From: Polytrichum commune
Taxonomy: Eukaryota > Streptophyta > Polytrichopsida > Polytrichales > Polytrichaceae
Direction of reading: 5' to 3'
Length of the DNA: 64,000 bases
Assembly: GCA_950295325.1 (NCBI GenBank)
Contig: OX485806.1
Span: 37,014,001 to 37,078,000, forward strand
Under the pieces are notes generated by a model that searched no databases, had not been told where the DNA came from, and was given only the letters and a program-made list of their open reading frames with translations. Below are positions 33,861 through 45,571 of this stretch, in pieces; positions within the stretch are counted from its first letter, which is position 1; every line of letters begins with the position of its first letter. Made by a program: the position numbers and the translations under genes.

Positions 33861-34334
33861 TATATAAACATCTGCAGGATTTAATGGAATGTTTTGGGGC
33901 TGATTGCATTGATGATGTTTTTGTTGTGCAAAGGCTGTGCAAATCCTAACGAACACATTCCAGGGCCAAACTTCATATCCCAGATGCCCGAATCCCCACT
34001 ACCACCACCACAACAATAAGAATCTGAACCTCCACATCAACAATAACTCCTCCACCATCACAATCACAACAATCTTTAACCTCTGCAGCATCTGCAAGTT
34101 CACCTGGATCTGCATCAGTTTCATCTCCTACAAATCTCACACAAAGTACTGTAACCACATACAACATCGGTGGTACTGCTCAGACCACATCCCCAAGTGC
34201 AACCTGGAATCTGCAGAGTCCAAGTTTAGCCTGGTTAGCTAGATGAAGCAATAATCATTGAGTTAGTGCAACCTTCCTCCGTAGATTCATTACCATCTGC
34301 GGCACTTCGGAGTACTACCCCAGGTGTACATGGT

Positions 34335-34440
34335 TGCGGAGGAGGATCGAGCTGAGGAAGAGGAGGAGGAGGAGGAGGATCGAGCTAGATTGAGCTGCTG
34401 CGGAGGAGGAGGATCGAAAAGCTACGGAGGAGGAGCTGCG
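34335..34440 (+). repeat. GAGGAG-rich simple sequence within the pogo element
   Basis: Imperfect GAG/GGA trinucleotide run. It produces Glu/Gly-rich frames that should not be read as genes. Confidence 0.7.
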
Positions 34441-34802
34441 AGATTCCTCAGCTCTCACAGCAGAGGCTCCCCTAATTTCGAGGCGTTCTTTAGTTTTGTA
34501 CTGTGATTCCAAGGCGTTTATGCTCAAAATAGAGAAGCTCTTACAGATTCGTTTGTGACCAGGCTGTTACATTTGTTTTTAGTGTGGAATGTGCTTCACA
34601 AGTGCAAAGTACCTTTTGATGTGACTTGGTGCCTTTTAATTTATTACGGCATCAAGAACATAAATTTATGTATTTATAATTTAGTTCGTCATATGTTGAC
34701 TTTGATTTCAAAGGATTTCAACAACATTAAGTGATAATTTCCAAAAAAAATCGACCTTTTTTTTGAATTATTTAGTGTCGGACCAACTATGAACCTATGG
34801 TA

Positions 34803-36331
34803 CACGTGTTGAGAACAAATTTTATATTCTGCAACTAGACTTCAAATGTGTGTTCGAATTTGTAAGGGTTGAGAATAAATATTCATATTCATAACAATGT
34901 TATGTGGGACTGACAATAACCATTGAGTATTCCCCACATTTAGACATAATGTGGAAAATATCCATATTTATCTTAGGAATTATTGAATGTGGGAATATTT
35001 GTGGAATACTGTCAATCCCACAGAACTTTCTTATGAATATGAATAATGGTACGAGTGGTTGGCTGATCTTTGAATATTTAGGTTTTGCAAATCAAGCTAT
35101 TTATAAGAAGATTGTCTTTCACAAGAAACACAACATGTGCTACAAATGTATTGCTATCCGAGGGTTGGTACACATGGGATCCCAATTCCTAAGTCCCAAC
35201 TATGACATGGATGTCTACATGGCAAGACTATTTGGAGGTGAGACTTGAGACTTGTGTTGTGAGTTGGGTCGAGCAAAAAACTCGACAGAACTCTCAACCC
35301 AAATCCTAAGAATATTTTCACGTAAAATCAAGATCCAACTTAATGTTCATTCACCATATTTTAGTGCTATTCGAGGCTCATAACTTGGGACTTTGCCTCC
35401 AAATTGAGACTTGCTAACATGAGTGGGACTTGCGACTTGAGACCTATGTGAACTAGCCCTAATAATACATATCTTTTGTACTAAGGGCATTTTTACTTTC
35501 TTCAGAACCATGTTTAAATACGAGTGAACCAAAGGCTCTAACCCTTCAGTTCTCTATGACAAGGATTGAAGGAAGTACTATGGAAAAGACAAGAAAACTA
35601 AACATGATGACCTTATATTAGCTGGTCATGAGAGACACCAACATTGTAACGCAAGAATGTGTAATACTAGATTTTACATTCGTGACCCTAAACTTGGAGC
35701 CCTTTCCATGGGATAAGGTTTGGGTCAACCAACCCAAACTCAGTTTCAGATCCTACTGTAGATAATCGTGTGTTTGGATTGGTTGACCCAAAGATGATAA
35801 CCCTAATCACTGTAATTCCAGGCCTTGCATCAGAGAGCTTCAACATGGGGTCCGTTTTCTATGGGTTAAGGTTTGGGTTGATTGAACCAAACTCTTCTTT
35901 ATATCCTACTACAAGTAAACATGGGTTTGGGTTTGTTTTGTTGGGGATGAAATCCCAGTGTTCAAATGAGTATGCATTTATTACATTGCAATTTTGTAGG
36001 CTAGAGGACCAAGATTTTATGTTATATGCTAAATATATCCTACATTCCTTTGATTTTATTGATGAAGTAGGTTTAAAGTGTTCTACCCAATCTCCTTGAA
36101 TAGGCCACTCATTAACTTTGGGATTGAACTAATTACATTTTTCTTGCCGATATACTGTAGCCTATGTTTAGCATGACTTCATGTTGTTACCATCCATATA
36201 TTAATTTGAGACAATGGAAAGTTTCAATTTTACCTAATATACATCCAATTAGAAGAATTTACAGAGTACTCCCCAGCTCAATAACGAAAAACCAAAAAAT
36301 GTCAAAATGTAAGCGGTTGGTCTTGGAAACA
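34803..36331. other. Intergenic, unit 2 remainder, no gene seen
   Basis: AT-rich, with short frames only. Near 35700-35950 'tttgggt(t/c)aa' and 'ccaaactc' recur as a weak local duplication. Confidence 0.5.
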
Positions 36332-36738
36332 CTACACTACATATGATATTTTGTGTCATATGGTAACTTTTCGGATGACACTTCTTATGAATAACTGAAC
36401 AAATATTGTCATGGATGATGGATGAGTTCATCCGTTGGTCATAACCCTTAACCCTACCTTCTCTTGTCAGCAACTTGTGATGAAATATTGTCATGGATGA
36501 TTGAAAATTGGAAGAAAAATCACTCGGTAAGTGACAGTCATTGCAACACCGCAAATCTATAAACCACCCCACCCCCCCCCCCCCAAAAAAAATTTAAAAA
36601 AAAAACAAAATAAAAATTACAAGGAATGACAAATAATGTGGGGTTAACATTTAGTGTTGGTGACACTAGACCGCGGTTTACAATTAGTATTTGGCAAGAC
36701 AGTTAGAATTGGTGACACTAAATGTGATGTTTAGTGGC
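36332..36738. mobile_element. MITE-like element, ACACTAAATA family, copy b
   Basis: Opposite orientation to copy a, with a shared interior ('gatgaaatattgtcatggatgat', 'acaaggaatgacaaataat') and a right end GACACTAAATGTGATGTTTAG. It contains a C14/A-rich interruption at about 36561-36610. Confidence 0.5.
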
Positions 36739-37587
36739 ATCTCGACCGGACACTCTGGTGGATGAAGTTTGGGACCTAGTCTGTCTGTGCCAGGTGTCGT
36801 GGCCACAGCCACAGCCACTGCATGGGCCAAGAGTTTTGTTTTTATGCAAACAACATAAGTAGTTAGTATGCAACTTGGAAAATACGATTTAACTTTGTTG
36901 GTTGACAACGACAACGTCAGTAAAAAGTTATAGCATATGTGCAACATATGAAATGTTCAAAGTGGTGAGAAATTTCCCACCAAAACCCAAGTTTTTAGAA
37001 GAGTGTAAAAGTGGCTCACTTATGTCATTGTATTTCATCTTCCCTATGGACATGTGGAGAGAAAGAACGTATGTCGGTGATCCTCTATTGAATAGAACAA
37101 GAAGCTTTTTGGTAAACACGGCCACTTGCATTCAAATGCTCACTCCATACACCACCTTTAAACATGCATTAGTACCTACATCAAACTTCATGCATAACAC
37201 CTCACATTTAATTCACATAAAAGTTTATTTACATGTAAACTGGTGAATCTAGTAAATCTTCTTAAATTTGAAGAGCCCATAAAATCCCAATGAATATTTA
37301 GGGGCAACTTTGACATAATTGATGTTGGTCCACCTAAATGTATAGCCAATCACCTCAAGTCTATTCAATAAGTGTTTTCCTTCAAACATACATCATTTTC
37401 GATGACGGTAACTACATGCCTCGAGAGGATAGGTAGCTTACAAACATGCCCATTTTCATCCAGAAAACTTTTTTCTTTATAAATAAATTATTGTATTCAA
37501 AACATATCTATTTTAATTTATAAGAGAATGATAAATTTCACATTGCACCAATATTCTTGATGCATTAGAACACATTAAGAAACATAT

Positions 37588-37996
37588 CCCGGGGTGTGCA
37601 CTCCATTGTCAAGTTGAACACCATGTGCGATAAAACAAAATCTACTTTTCACATATAGCATCACCAAAACCAATAAAAAAATTTATCATTTTCCTCATGG
37701 GTAGATATACACAATATCTATTACATAGTAAAAAGAAGTAACCAAATTTTATGTTTTGTTTGTTTTATTAAACATACCGTTTCTAACTAAAATGACGCAA
37801 AATTGAAACAAAACATAACTACCAAAAATGAAGATGACTAAAATTTTCAAAAAATTATACACAAGATATTACCAATTATTATGTATATGTAGAACAAATA
37901 TCATGATTTTCAAAAAATATCTAAGGCGTATAATATAGGGTAGCAAAAGTATATCTCACGTGGTTATGAAACGTAAGGGGGTGTGATTGCCCCGAC
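37588..37996. mobile_element. 409-bp inverted-repeat element with 8-bp duplication (copy E)
   Basis: Flanked by AAACATAT at 37580-37587 and 37997-38004. The left end reads CCCGGGGTGTGCACTCCATT and the right end GGGGGTGTGATTGCCCCGAC. The interior resembles family I below in inverted, diverged form. The 8-bp duplication and length suggest a hAT-like non-autonomous element. Confidence 0.75.
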
Positions 37997-38025
37997 AAAC
38001 ATATGCATTCTCCACACAACATGTC

Positions 38026-38435
38026 CACGGGGAGGTCACTTCATTGTCAAAGTGACACCACGTGCGGACAAAGTTTGCTACCCCTATATTACATGCCATA
38101 TATAATTTTAAAATTTATGATATTTTTTCTACATATACATAACCATTGATGGTATCTTTTCTACACTTTTTTGAAATTTTTAGTCATCTTTATTTTTTTT
38201 AGTAATTGTTTTAGTTCAATTCTGTGTCATTCTAGTTGGAAATGGTATGTTTTATGAAAAAAACAAATCATCAAATTTAGTTACCACTTTTAACTATGTC
38301 ATAGGTATTGTGTATATCTACTCATGAAAAACATTTGATAGGATTTTAACCCATTTTGGTGGTGCAACTAACCAAAAGAAGATTTTTTTTGGCCGCACGT
38401 GGTGTTCAACTTGACAATGGAGTGATCTACCCGTG
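38026..38435. mobile_element. 410-bp family I MITE, copy A
   Basis: Starts CACGGGGAGGTCACTTCATT, ends CAATGGAGTGATCTACCCGTG-like, flanked by AACATGTC (38018-38025 and 38436-38443). The unfilled paralogous site (ACACAACATGTCTTTATTT) survives at about 58375-58393. Ends can pair over roughly 45 bp, including CCACGTGCGG against CCGCACGTGG. Confidence 0.92.
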
Positions 38436-38703
38436 AACATGTCTTTATTTAGAAGAGTACAAGAGTCTATTTGTACAATACCTTCCATAAGTGTTTTGGG
38501 GTAGCCATGACAAGATGTCAAGTTTGTAAATGCCCTCACAAGACAAATCATCAACATCTAGAACAATGTCATCTACATAAATATGAAACAAAATGTGCAA
38601 CAAAGTTTAGTGTGTAGCTTGGACATAACTCAATGAAGTCACTATTCAACTCAAGACCTTTGACATTGTCTCTTTCCACTCCTAAAATGAAAAGCTCACG
38701 AGC

Positions 38704-39897
38704 TTAATTATCGTACACCTTGTCCTTTGAGGATGAGCCCATCTTTTGTAGAGGAGAACATGTATCACCCATGCTCGGCAAATCACTTGCAAACATGAAA
38801 TATGATCTGTTCCCATTCTCAACCACTCCAAAATTGATGTAGGTATTTAATTCTTGAGGAGCTTGGTCCACAACTTCAAGTGGTGGATATTTCTCCGAGG
38901 TGATGATATCTTTGGAATTTGGTTGAATATCAACTTGTGTTATGAGAGGATTCATTTTGCAATCTTGATTGACCAAAGCACATGTTGGCATTATCCTTGC
39001 TTCCACACTAGGTTTTTCCAAAGAAGAATGAGTGTCCAAAGGCATAATTTGAGATGTTGAAACCTCAAATGAGTTGTCTATTGCATTTCTTTGATCACTT
39101 GGTATGACAAACCGCATGGTAGAGTTTGAGACGTGCTTACTAGAGTCCTCAAAATTGAGAGTTGTTTTCTTTCTGTATCGAATGACGGCAACGTCATATG
39201 CTCGAGCAGCTTCCTCTGGAGTGTCAAAGTTACCAATCCACATCTTCATGCTGGTCTTCTTTTCGGAGATCTTGATTTCAGCAACCCAAGGATGTTTGCG
39301 TGGGATGATTGCACCTATAAGTTGCTCCAATTCTCGAGTCATTGTTCGTGTCATTGTCCTTTCCAACCTCCAAGCTCTTCCACATTTCCGAACACAAAAT
39401 TGTGTTGCACGAAGATCATAGCATTCAACTACTTCCAAAAGATGTGTAGGCTCTCCTTGTTCCCTAAACAACGAAGAAAATATATTTATTGAAATCTTTG
39501 TTAATATTTTAGTATAGTCAAAAAATGCAAGTATGGATTGGGAAGGCTCTGTACCAAAAGATTGTATTGAGAATTCCAAAAAACCACGTTCACTCAATGT
39601 ACTAGAATCCGATACCATACAATGTTGCGGTGTTGTTGTTGGATTCGTGATATCATAATAGGGTGGCGCACTTGGATTTGACAAATATGAGATTGAAACT
39701 CCCGACTCATTGATAGTCTTTGTGTGCGAATCCATGCACTGTTGAAGCACTTTGGGAGGAAAAGATGATACAATGTTTTGTGGACACCAAATAGAACTAC
39801 CTCTGACGAAATAATCATCCCATTGACCGTATGCCTCAAACTTCTGAAAACCATTTTCAAGTGTTGAATATTGACATGTTGCTTTGGTGAACTTCAT
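38704..39897 (-). CDS. AP2/ERF-type protein, paralog 3, with AP2 domain lacking its first strand
   Basis: 397 aa, open throughout. Compared with paralogs 1 and 2, exactly 30 bp are missing at 39300/39301, deleting YKGVRWRPER, so the protein reads AIIPRKHPWVAEIK. That segment is the first beta strand, whose Arg residues contact DNA in characterised AP2 domains. GCG at both ends of the deletion in the relatives suggests microhomology-mediated loss. The rest of the domain, the N-terminal module and NRSYFMFASDLP are intact. The product may have lost DNA binding and could act as a competitor or be drifting; both are inference. Confidence 0.85.
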   Translation of the reverse strand: MKFTKATCQYSTLENGFQKFEAYGQWDDYFVRGSSIWCPQNIVSSFPPKVLQQCMDSHTKTINESGVSISYLSNPSAPPYYDITNPTTTPQHCMVSDSSTLSERGFLEFSIQSFGTEPSQSILAFFDYTKILTKISINIFSSLFREQGEPTHLLEVVECYDLRATQFCVRKCGRAWRLERTMTRTMTRELEQLIGAIIPRKHPWVAEIKISEKKTSMKMWIGNFDTPEEAARAYDVAVIRYRKKTTLNFEDSSKHVSNSTMRFVIPSDQRNAIDNSFEVSTSQIMPLDTHSSLEKPSVEARIMPTCALVNQDCKMNPLITQVDIQPNSKDIITSEKYPPLEVVDQAPQELNTYINFGVVENGNRSYFMFASDLPSMGDTCSPLQKMGSSSKDKVYDN

Positions 39898-40482
39898 GAA
39901 GTCCTTTAACTTGTTACTTTCAATACTAGCCTACAAACTCAAGCAAAGCTACAAAGTTGTATGCATATCATGCACGATTGCAATTGCTATATGTCGGTTG
40001 CACACTAAGAGATACTTCCTTAATGGCGCTTTCTAAAACCAACATCATGGTATGCTCACAGTGGACATTGAAATTACGAGATCCATAGCTCTCATATATT
40101 TTTATTTTGTCTCACCTTCTCTTGACAAAGACTCACATCAATGCATACAAAGTTGAATATGTACAACACAGTCCAACCCATGACAATGAGATATTGAAGA
40201 CCAAGTATGTTGAGGTAAGAAACATAAAACCTCAAGGATATTAGATGCTCAAAGTGTGTTGGGATATTAAACGTTTAGAAAATTGCAAGCAAGGAAATAG
40301 ATTCTTTGGACAATAGCGAGGAATTGAAGACTAACAACTATGCAAGGCACTTGAACATCACCAAACTTCTTGTCCAAGCAGAGAATGCAAATTTTGAAAG
40401 AGCGCCTTGAATCCACTTGTCCTATTTCTAGTCCTATTTGAAGGATTCATGCATTGATGGAGAAGCTTCTTTCCAAGCCACC
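39898..40482 (-). promoter_or_regulatory. Upstream region of AP2 gene 3
   Basis: Closely matches 30262-30830 upstream of paralog 2, more so than paralog 1, including 'ctcaaggatattagatgctc'. Units 2 and 3 are therefore probably the more recent duplicates. It is interrupted after 40482 by a family I MITE. Confidence 0.55.
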
Positions 40483-40892
40483 CACGGGGAGGTCACTTCA
40501 TCGTCAAGGTGACACCACATGTGGACAAAGTTTGCCACCCCTATATTATATGCCATATATAATTTTAAAATTTATGATATTTTTTCTACATATACATAAC
40601 CATTGATAGTATTTTTTATTTTATTTTTTGAAATTTTTAGTCATCTTTATTTTTTTTAGTAATTGTTTTAGTTCAAATCTGTGTCATTCTAGTTGGAAAT
40701 GGTATGTTTTATGAAAAAAACAAATCATCAAATTTAGTTACCACTTTTAACTATGTCATAGGTATTGTGTATATCTACTCATGAAAAATATTTGATAAAA
40801 TTTTGACCCATTTTGGTGGTGCAACTTACCAAAAGAAGATTTTTTTTGGCCGCACATGGTGTTCAACTTGACAATGGAGTGATCTACCCGTG
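40483..40892. mobile_element. 410-bp family I MITE, copy B
   Basis: Flanked by AAGCCACC (40475-40482) and ACGCCACC (40893-40900), an 8-bp duplication with one mismatch. Ends and interior match copy A. Confidence 0.88.
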
Positions 40893-41085
40893 ACGCCACC
40901 GTACATGGTGGTCGTCCATTTCACATTACAATATAGGTTGGTGTTATGATTGACTTTAAGGTGTGTGCACTATGAGGTGGACCCCTAAAATGCATTGCTT
41001 TGCACTTTATTTGATTTTCAAACTTTATACAGTGAAAATTGAAAGTGGAGTGTTTAGTCAATCTTGACGAGTAATATGGAAGAAG

Positions 41086-42091
41086 CACGGGGAGGTCACT
41101 TCATTGTCAAGTTGACACCACGTGCGGACAAAGTTTGCCACCCCTATATTACATGCCATATATAATTTTAAAATTTATGATATTTTTTCTACATATACAT
41201 AACCATTGATAGTATCTTTTTTACACTTTTTTGAAATTTTTAGTCATCTTAATTTTTTTTAGTAATTGTTTTAGTTCAATTCTGTGTCATTCTAGTTGGA
41301 AATGGTATGTTTTATGAAAAAAACAAATCATCAAATTTAGTTACCACTTTTAACTATGTCATACGTATTGTGTATATCTACTCATGAAAAACTTTTGATA
41401 GGATTTTAACCCATTTTGGTGGTGCAACTTCACGGGTAGATCACTTAGTGCATTTTAAAAACGACGTGCGGCATAATATAGAGAGGATTAAAATCATTTG
41501 AAATAAAAATTATAAAGGAATTCCAAAATAATGAAGGGGCCATTAAATGTAGACAATCCCATTATAAGTAAGTTAGATGAACATAAAATGTGGGCCATTA
41601 TTTTTTTGTAAAATTAATATAGGGGCTGAAGATAAGGATCCTAGAAGGATCCTATGTGTTTTCATCATAATAGTGTTTGCAATGGTATTACTTTGCTATG
41701 GTCTCCTATGTGTTTTCTTCATAACTAAGTTTGCAATGATATTACTGTTTGCACCCTTCTTTGTTTCCATGCTTTCCCTCAACACTTGTGCGTTAGGAAG
41801 TAGATTAGCTTTTATTACTTAAAAGGAATATAGAGTACAAAAAATTACAGTGACTTTGACAATATAAGTAATGAAAGGGTGCAAACAAATGGGCCATTTT
41901 TGAAATTTAAGTAATTATAGGGAGGCTTTAATTCAGCCCTTGAAGGTAAATAGCCCCAAAACAAAAAACCCCTAGCCGCACGTGGTGCACAAAAATGCCT
42001 TAGAGTGATCTACCCGTGTGCAACTTACCAAAAGAAGATTTTTTTTGGCCGCATGTGGTGTTCAACTTGACAATGGAGTGATCTACCCGTG
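41086..42091. mobile_element. 410-bp family I MITE, copy C, split by a nested element
   Basis: Outer flanks are GGAAGAAG (41078-41085 and 42092-42099), a perfect duplication. Subtracting the nested 588-bp element and its 8-bp duplication leaves exactly 410 bp, the length of copies A and B. Confidence 0.92.
41431..42018. mobile_element. 588-bp family II element D1 nested in copy C
   Basis: Starts CACGGGTAGATCACTTAGTG and ends GCCTTAGAGTGATCTACCCGTG-like, flanked by TGCAACTT (41423-41430 and 42019-42026). It shares the terminal CACGGG and CACGTGCGG-type ends with family I but has a different interior, including a short unassigned frame at 41577-41822. Confidence 0.92.
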
Positions 42092-42099
42092 GGAAGAAG

Positions 42100-42879
42100 G
42101 TTGACCGAGGCACGGGGAATATTGACACCTAAGTCCAAGGAGCTAATTGAAATGACATAATGATATATAAAACATTAGAAATAAATAAAACTAAGACAAA
42201 AAAGCATACTTCCTACTATTAAGAACTTTGAAATGCTAGTTTTGTTGCCTTTGTTTTTAATAGAAGCTTGACAACATTTGACTTATGGCTCTTACTTTAG
42301 TTGGGACAATCCCTTTCAGAAGGTGGTGTAGGGGATTGCTTAACACGTGCCTGAAACGAAATGTTAAGGTCATTGATACCTCTTCCAAGATAAGGCTATA
42401 TTTACTTGATTAACATTTTTGTAGCTCAAGTTGTCTTTGATGTTAGAATAGGGTTATTTTGCATGGCTTTTCTTTTGCTACAAATTACCAACAAAGATTG
42501 AGTGCTATGTATCTACTGTCACACATTCACAACGTCATCTCACATGTGAGTGACGTAAATTATGGAGGTGGATAAACAACCCTCAAGGAGTAGTGTTTGG
42601 GGGGGTGTCAAGGGCTAAAACTATGCAGTTTTGTCTATTTAGTATGGGTCATCATTTTGAGTTACATGTTGCTATAACAATTTCTTGAGAGTATCATTTC
42701 AAAACCCAATTTACATAAGTAGTTAGTATGCAAACTAAAGAATAGGATGTAATTTAGTTGGTAAAAACCAACAATGTAGGTAAGAAATTATACCTACACG
42801 TAACTTAATTAGAAGGGAAAAACTGTAGATATTAGATAGGCAGGCCACAACATGTCTACAATAAATAGCAGATTAAGTG
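42100..42879. other. Unit 3 upstream continuation, no gene seen
   Basis: Resembles 31040-31330 and 22240-22620 of the other units ('tagttggg.caatccctt', 'taggggattgcttaacac'). Non-coding. Confidence 0.55.
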
Positions 42880-43256
42880 CGCTATGGTATATTTCCACTA
42901 TGGTAACTTTTTCTATTATCACTGCTTAATAACAAGATTGCAAGTATTGTCATGAGTGATGGAGTTTTGGATGAGAACTCTATCAGTTATTGAAGCAACG
43001 TTTGGTATAATCTGCATCCAAACAATTTTGTACTAAAATATTTTCATTGATGATAGAATTTGGATGAAAAATCACTTAGTGAGCGACAACTTTTACAACA
43101 ACATAAATTTACAATGCCCAATTTCTTTTTGCAAGGGATGACAAACAATGGTAGGTTTACATTTAGTGTTGGTAACACTACACAAGCGGTTTATAGTTAG
43201 CATTGAGGAAGACACATAGAGTTGGTGATACTAAATACATTATTTAGTGTAGTATC
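42880..43256. mobile_element. MITE-like element, ACACTAAATA family, copy c
   Basis: Right end GATACTAAATACATTATTTAG and shared interior landmarks ('tttagtgttggtaacactac', 'gcaagggatgacaaacaat'). Confidence 0.5.
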
Positions 43257-43436
43257 AAACTTATGGACACCCTCTCACAAATCATCATCAAATACTTTAC
43301 ACACATTATCCTTGATGAAGGAAGACTTTAAAAGTCCCCAAACGTCTTGTCCAAGGACCTAAGCGACACTAGACCCACCTACTTTGAGACTCATTTGGGT
43401 TGCCCCTCCTTTGGGCTTCCCAAGTTAGGCTCCACT

Positions 43437-43997
43437 CACGGGTAGGTCACTTAGTGCATTTTAAAAACGACGTGCGGCATAATATAGAGAGGATTAAAAT
43501 CATTTGAAATAAAAATTATAAAGGAATTCCAAATAATGAAGGGGCCATTAAATGTAGACAATCCCATTATAAGTAAGTTAGATGGACATAAAATGTGGGC
43601 CATTATTTTTTTGTAAAATTAATATAGGGGCTGAAGATAAGGATCCTAGAAGGTATGTTTAGTATGTTTGCTATGGTCTCCTATGTGTTTTCTTCATAAC
43701 TTTGTTTGCAATGATATTATTGTTTGCACCCTTCTTTATTTCCATGGTTTCCCTTAACACTCGTCAATGCGTTAGGAAGTAGATTAGCTTTTATTACTTG
43801 AAAGGAATATAGAGTACAAAAAATTGCAGTGATTTGGACAATATAAGTAATGGAAGGGTGCAAACAAATGGGCCATTTTTGAAATTTAAGTAATTATAGG
43901 GAGGCTTTAATTCAACCCTTGAAGGTAAATAGCCCCAAAACAAAAAACCCCCAGCCGCACGTGGTGCACAAAAATGCCTTAGAGTGACCTACCCGTG
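43437..43997. mobile_element. 561-bp family II element D2
   Basis: Flanked by GCTCCACT (43429-43436 and 43998-44005), a perfect 8-bp duplication. Nearly collinear with D1, with a short internal deletion near 43655 and small indels. Confidence 0.92.
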
Positions 43998-44005
43998 GCT
44001 CCACT

Positions 44006-45571
44006 AGCCTAACTCTACTCGTTTGACACAACTAGGTTGGACCTCAACGGTTTCACTATGTTGTCTCGGTTGCAACTCCGAGATGACTTTCCATTGTTAA
44101 GCCACACCTCAATCGCACGGGGGTGACGTGAAGTCCTGCCTAAGTTGGTTCCCACTTTGCTCTTTCGAAACATGGGTTCATGACTCCCATGCGGCAACTC
44201 TCGTTAGCTCGTGGGCTGTAATTTTATGAGTACGCGCCATCACCTTACCCCCGCTCAGACAAGCCCATGGTTAAGAGGTTCCTTAGTTTTATCCATGCCC
44301 CTTCCAAACCATGGCCCCCAATTATTCAGCCTACCCAACCTAGTTTGGCATATCTATTCCCCCTCTCCCACTAACCAAGCACAAGTACAAGACTAAGACT
44401 TCATCTCATACTTTTCTCTTTGCACCACTAAAGTTGAACTTTATAACCTCAAGACAAACAACAAATACATGTTGTGGAGGGCATTGCCTCCAAGCTAAGT
44501 ATGCTACTAGCATCTCTCCCCCACTAAAGGGTCACGAGCATTAATCCTTCGCATTCCACCATGCTAATGATTAGCTCCTCCTACCCTTCACCTTATAGTT
44601 CATAGGAGGGGAACCAACCCTCCTACTTTGCTTTCGGGACTCACCCCTTTATCGGTGACCAATTCTTAAATGTGGACTTCCATGCATGGAAGTCCAATCT
44701 TATGTTGATCGTCGCGTTGCCGGAGCAACACTACAACAACCCGAACGATATTAGGCAACAATGCCCTCACATTGGGCCAATGCCCATGAAAGCCGTGCCG
44801 TTCAGCTTCGGATGGGTGAGGCCACACCACCTCACCCATATAAGCCTCTAGGACTCTAGGCGGGGCCCCTACCCCACCGTCAAGAAACCTTTTGTCTCTC
44901 TATCAAGAGTTGGGGCCAAGTAGACATTTTCCCTTAGCCTCTGGGCCTAGAAACCCGAAGCAGCTTCAGACCAACATAACTTCCTTATGTGATCTCTGAT
45001 GCTAACAAGCAACCACTCCATCTTCATTTACGCTTCACGTAGATGTCGATGGACTCCTCACTTACCCCATTTGGGCAAGTATTGAGGAAGTTATCCCTGT
45101 TCAAACCTTGGCAATCCCAGGAGCCACTCCCAGGCCACTGCTGTACCAGGGCGCTGTCTCTGGACAACGCCCCACTCAAATTGCCATAACTCCTAACTCA
45201 CACCTCCCATTGAGGTGTTCTTGAGCATTCTAGAATCTACACGCCATAACCTACGCATAGCTGATGGCCTTACCCTCGTGCCTCCTAGTCTCTGTGGGTG
45301 GGAGGCATTCCCAACGACAGGGCCCTCGCCCACACTAGGATCACTTGGGCCCTCTCACCAACGGCGCCACAAGTCCCAAGTGTCACTCCGGGGTCCCTCT
45401 TGTGCCCTTGGTGATTCAGGCACTCCTCATAGAGAGGTGCGCGACAAACTCATTGGTGAGTACATGCTTGTGCCTCCCCAACACCTCGCGAATGTGCTTT
45501 AAGAGAGGCCCATTGTTTTTAGCCTCCCTGTAAGTTCTTTGGAGTTGCTTCATTCGAACCACCACCATCAT
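44006..45571. other. GC-richer DNA, no gene recognised
   Basis: Composition resembles an old retroelement on the minus strand, but I find no reverse transcriptase or integrase motif. Short plus-strand frames at 44211-44396 and 45215-45533 have no protein-like features. Confidence 0.4.

Larger units (their letters stand above)
31615..34800 (+). mobile_element. pogo-type (Tc1/mariner superfamily) DNA transposon, degenerate
   Basis: Inverted ends of 26 bp (31615-31640 and 34775-34800) match at 22 positions, both starting CCRTAGGTTCAT. TA flanks each side (31613-31614 and 34801-34802). The 317-bp repeat of unit 1 preserves the unfilled site, aligning 'cttcaa..cagg' directly with the sequence after 34802. 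The interior contains a decayed transposase. A 3.2-kb length, TA duplication and a DDE_1-type protein together identify a pogo-like element. Confidence 0.85.

Noticed and set aside
34324..34506. Glu/Gly-rich small gene
   Set aside because: It is a GAG/GGA simple repeat within the pogo element.
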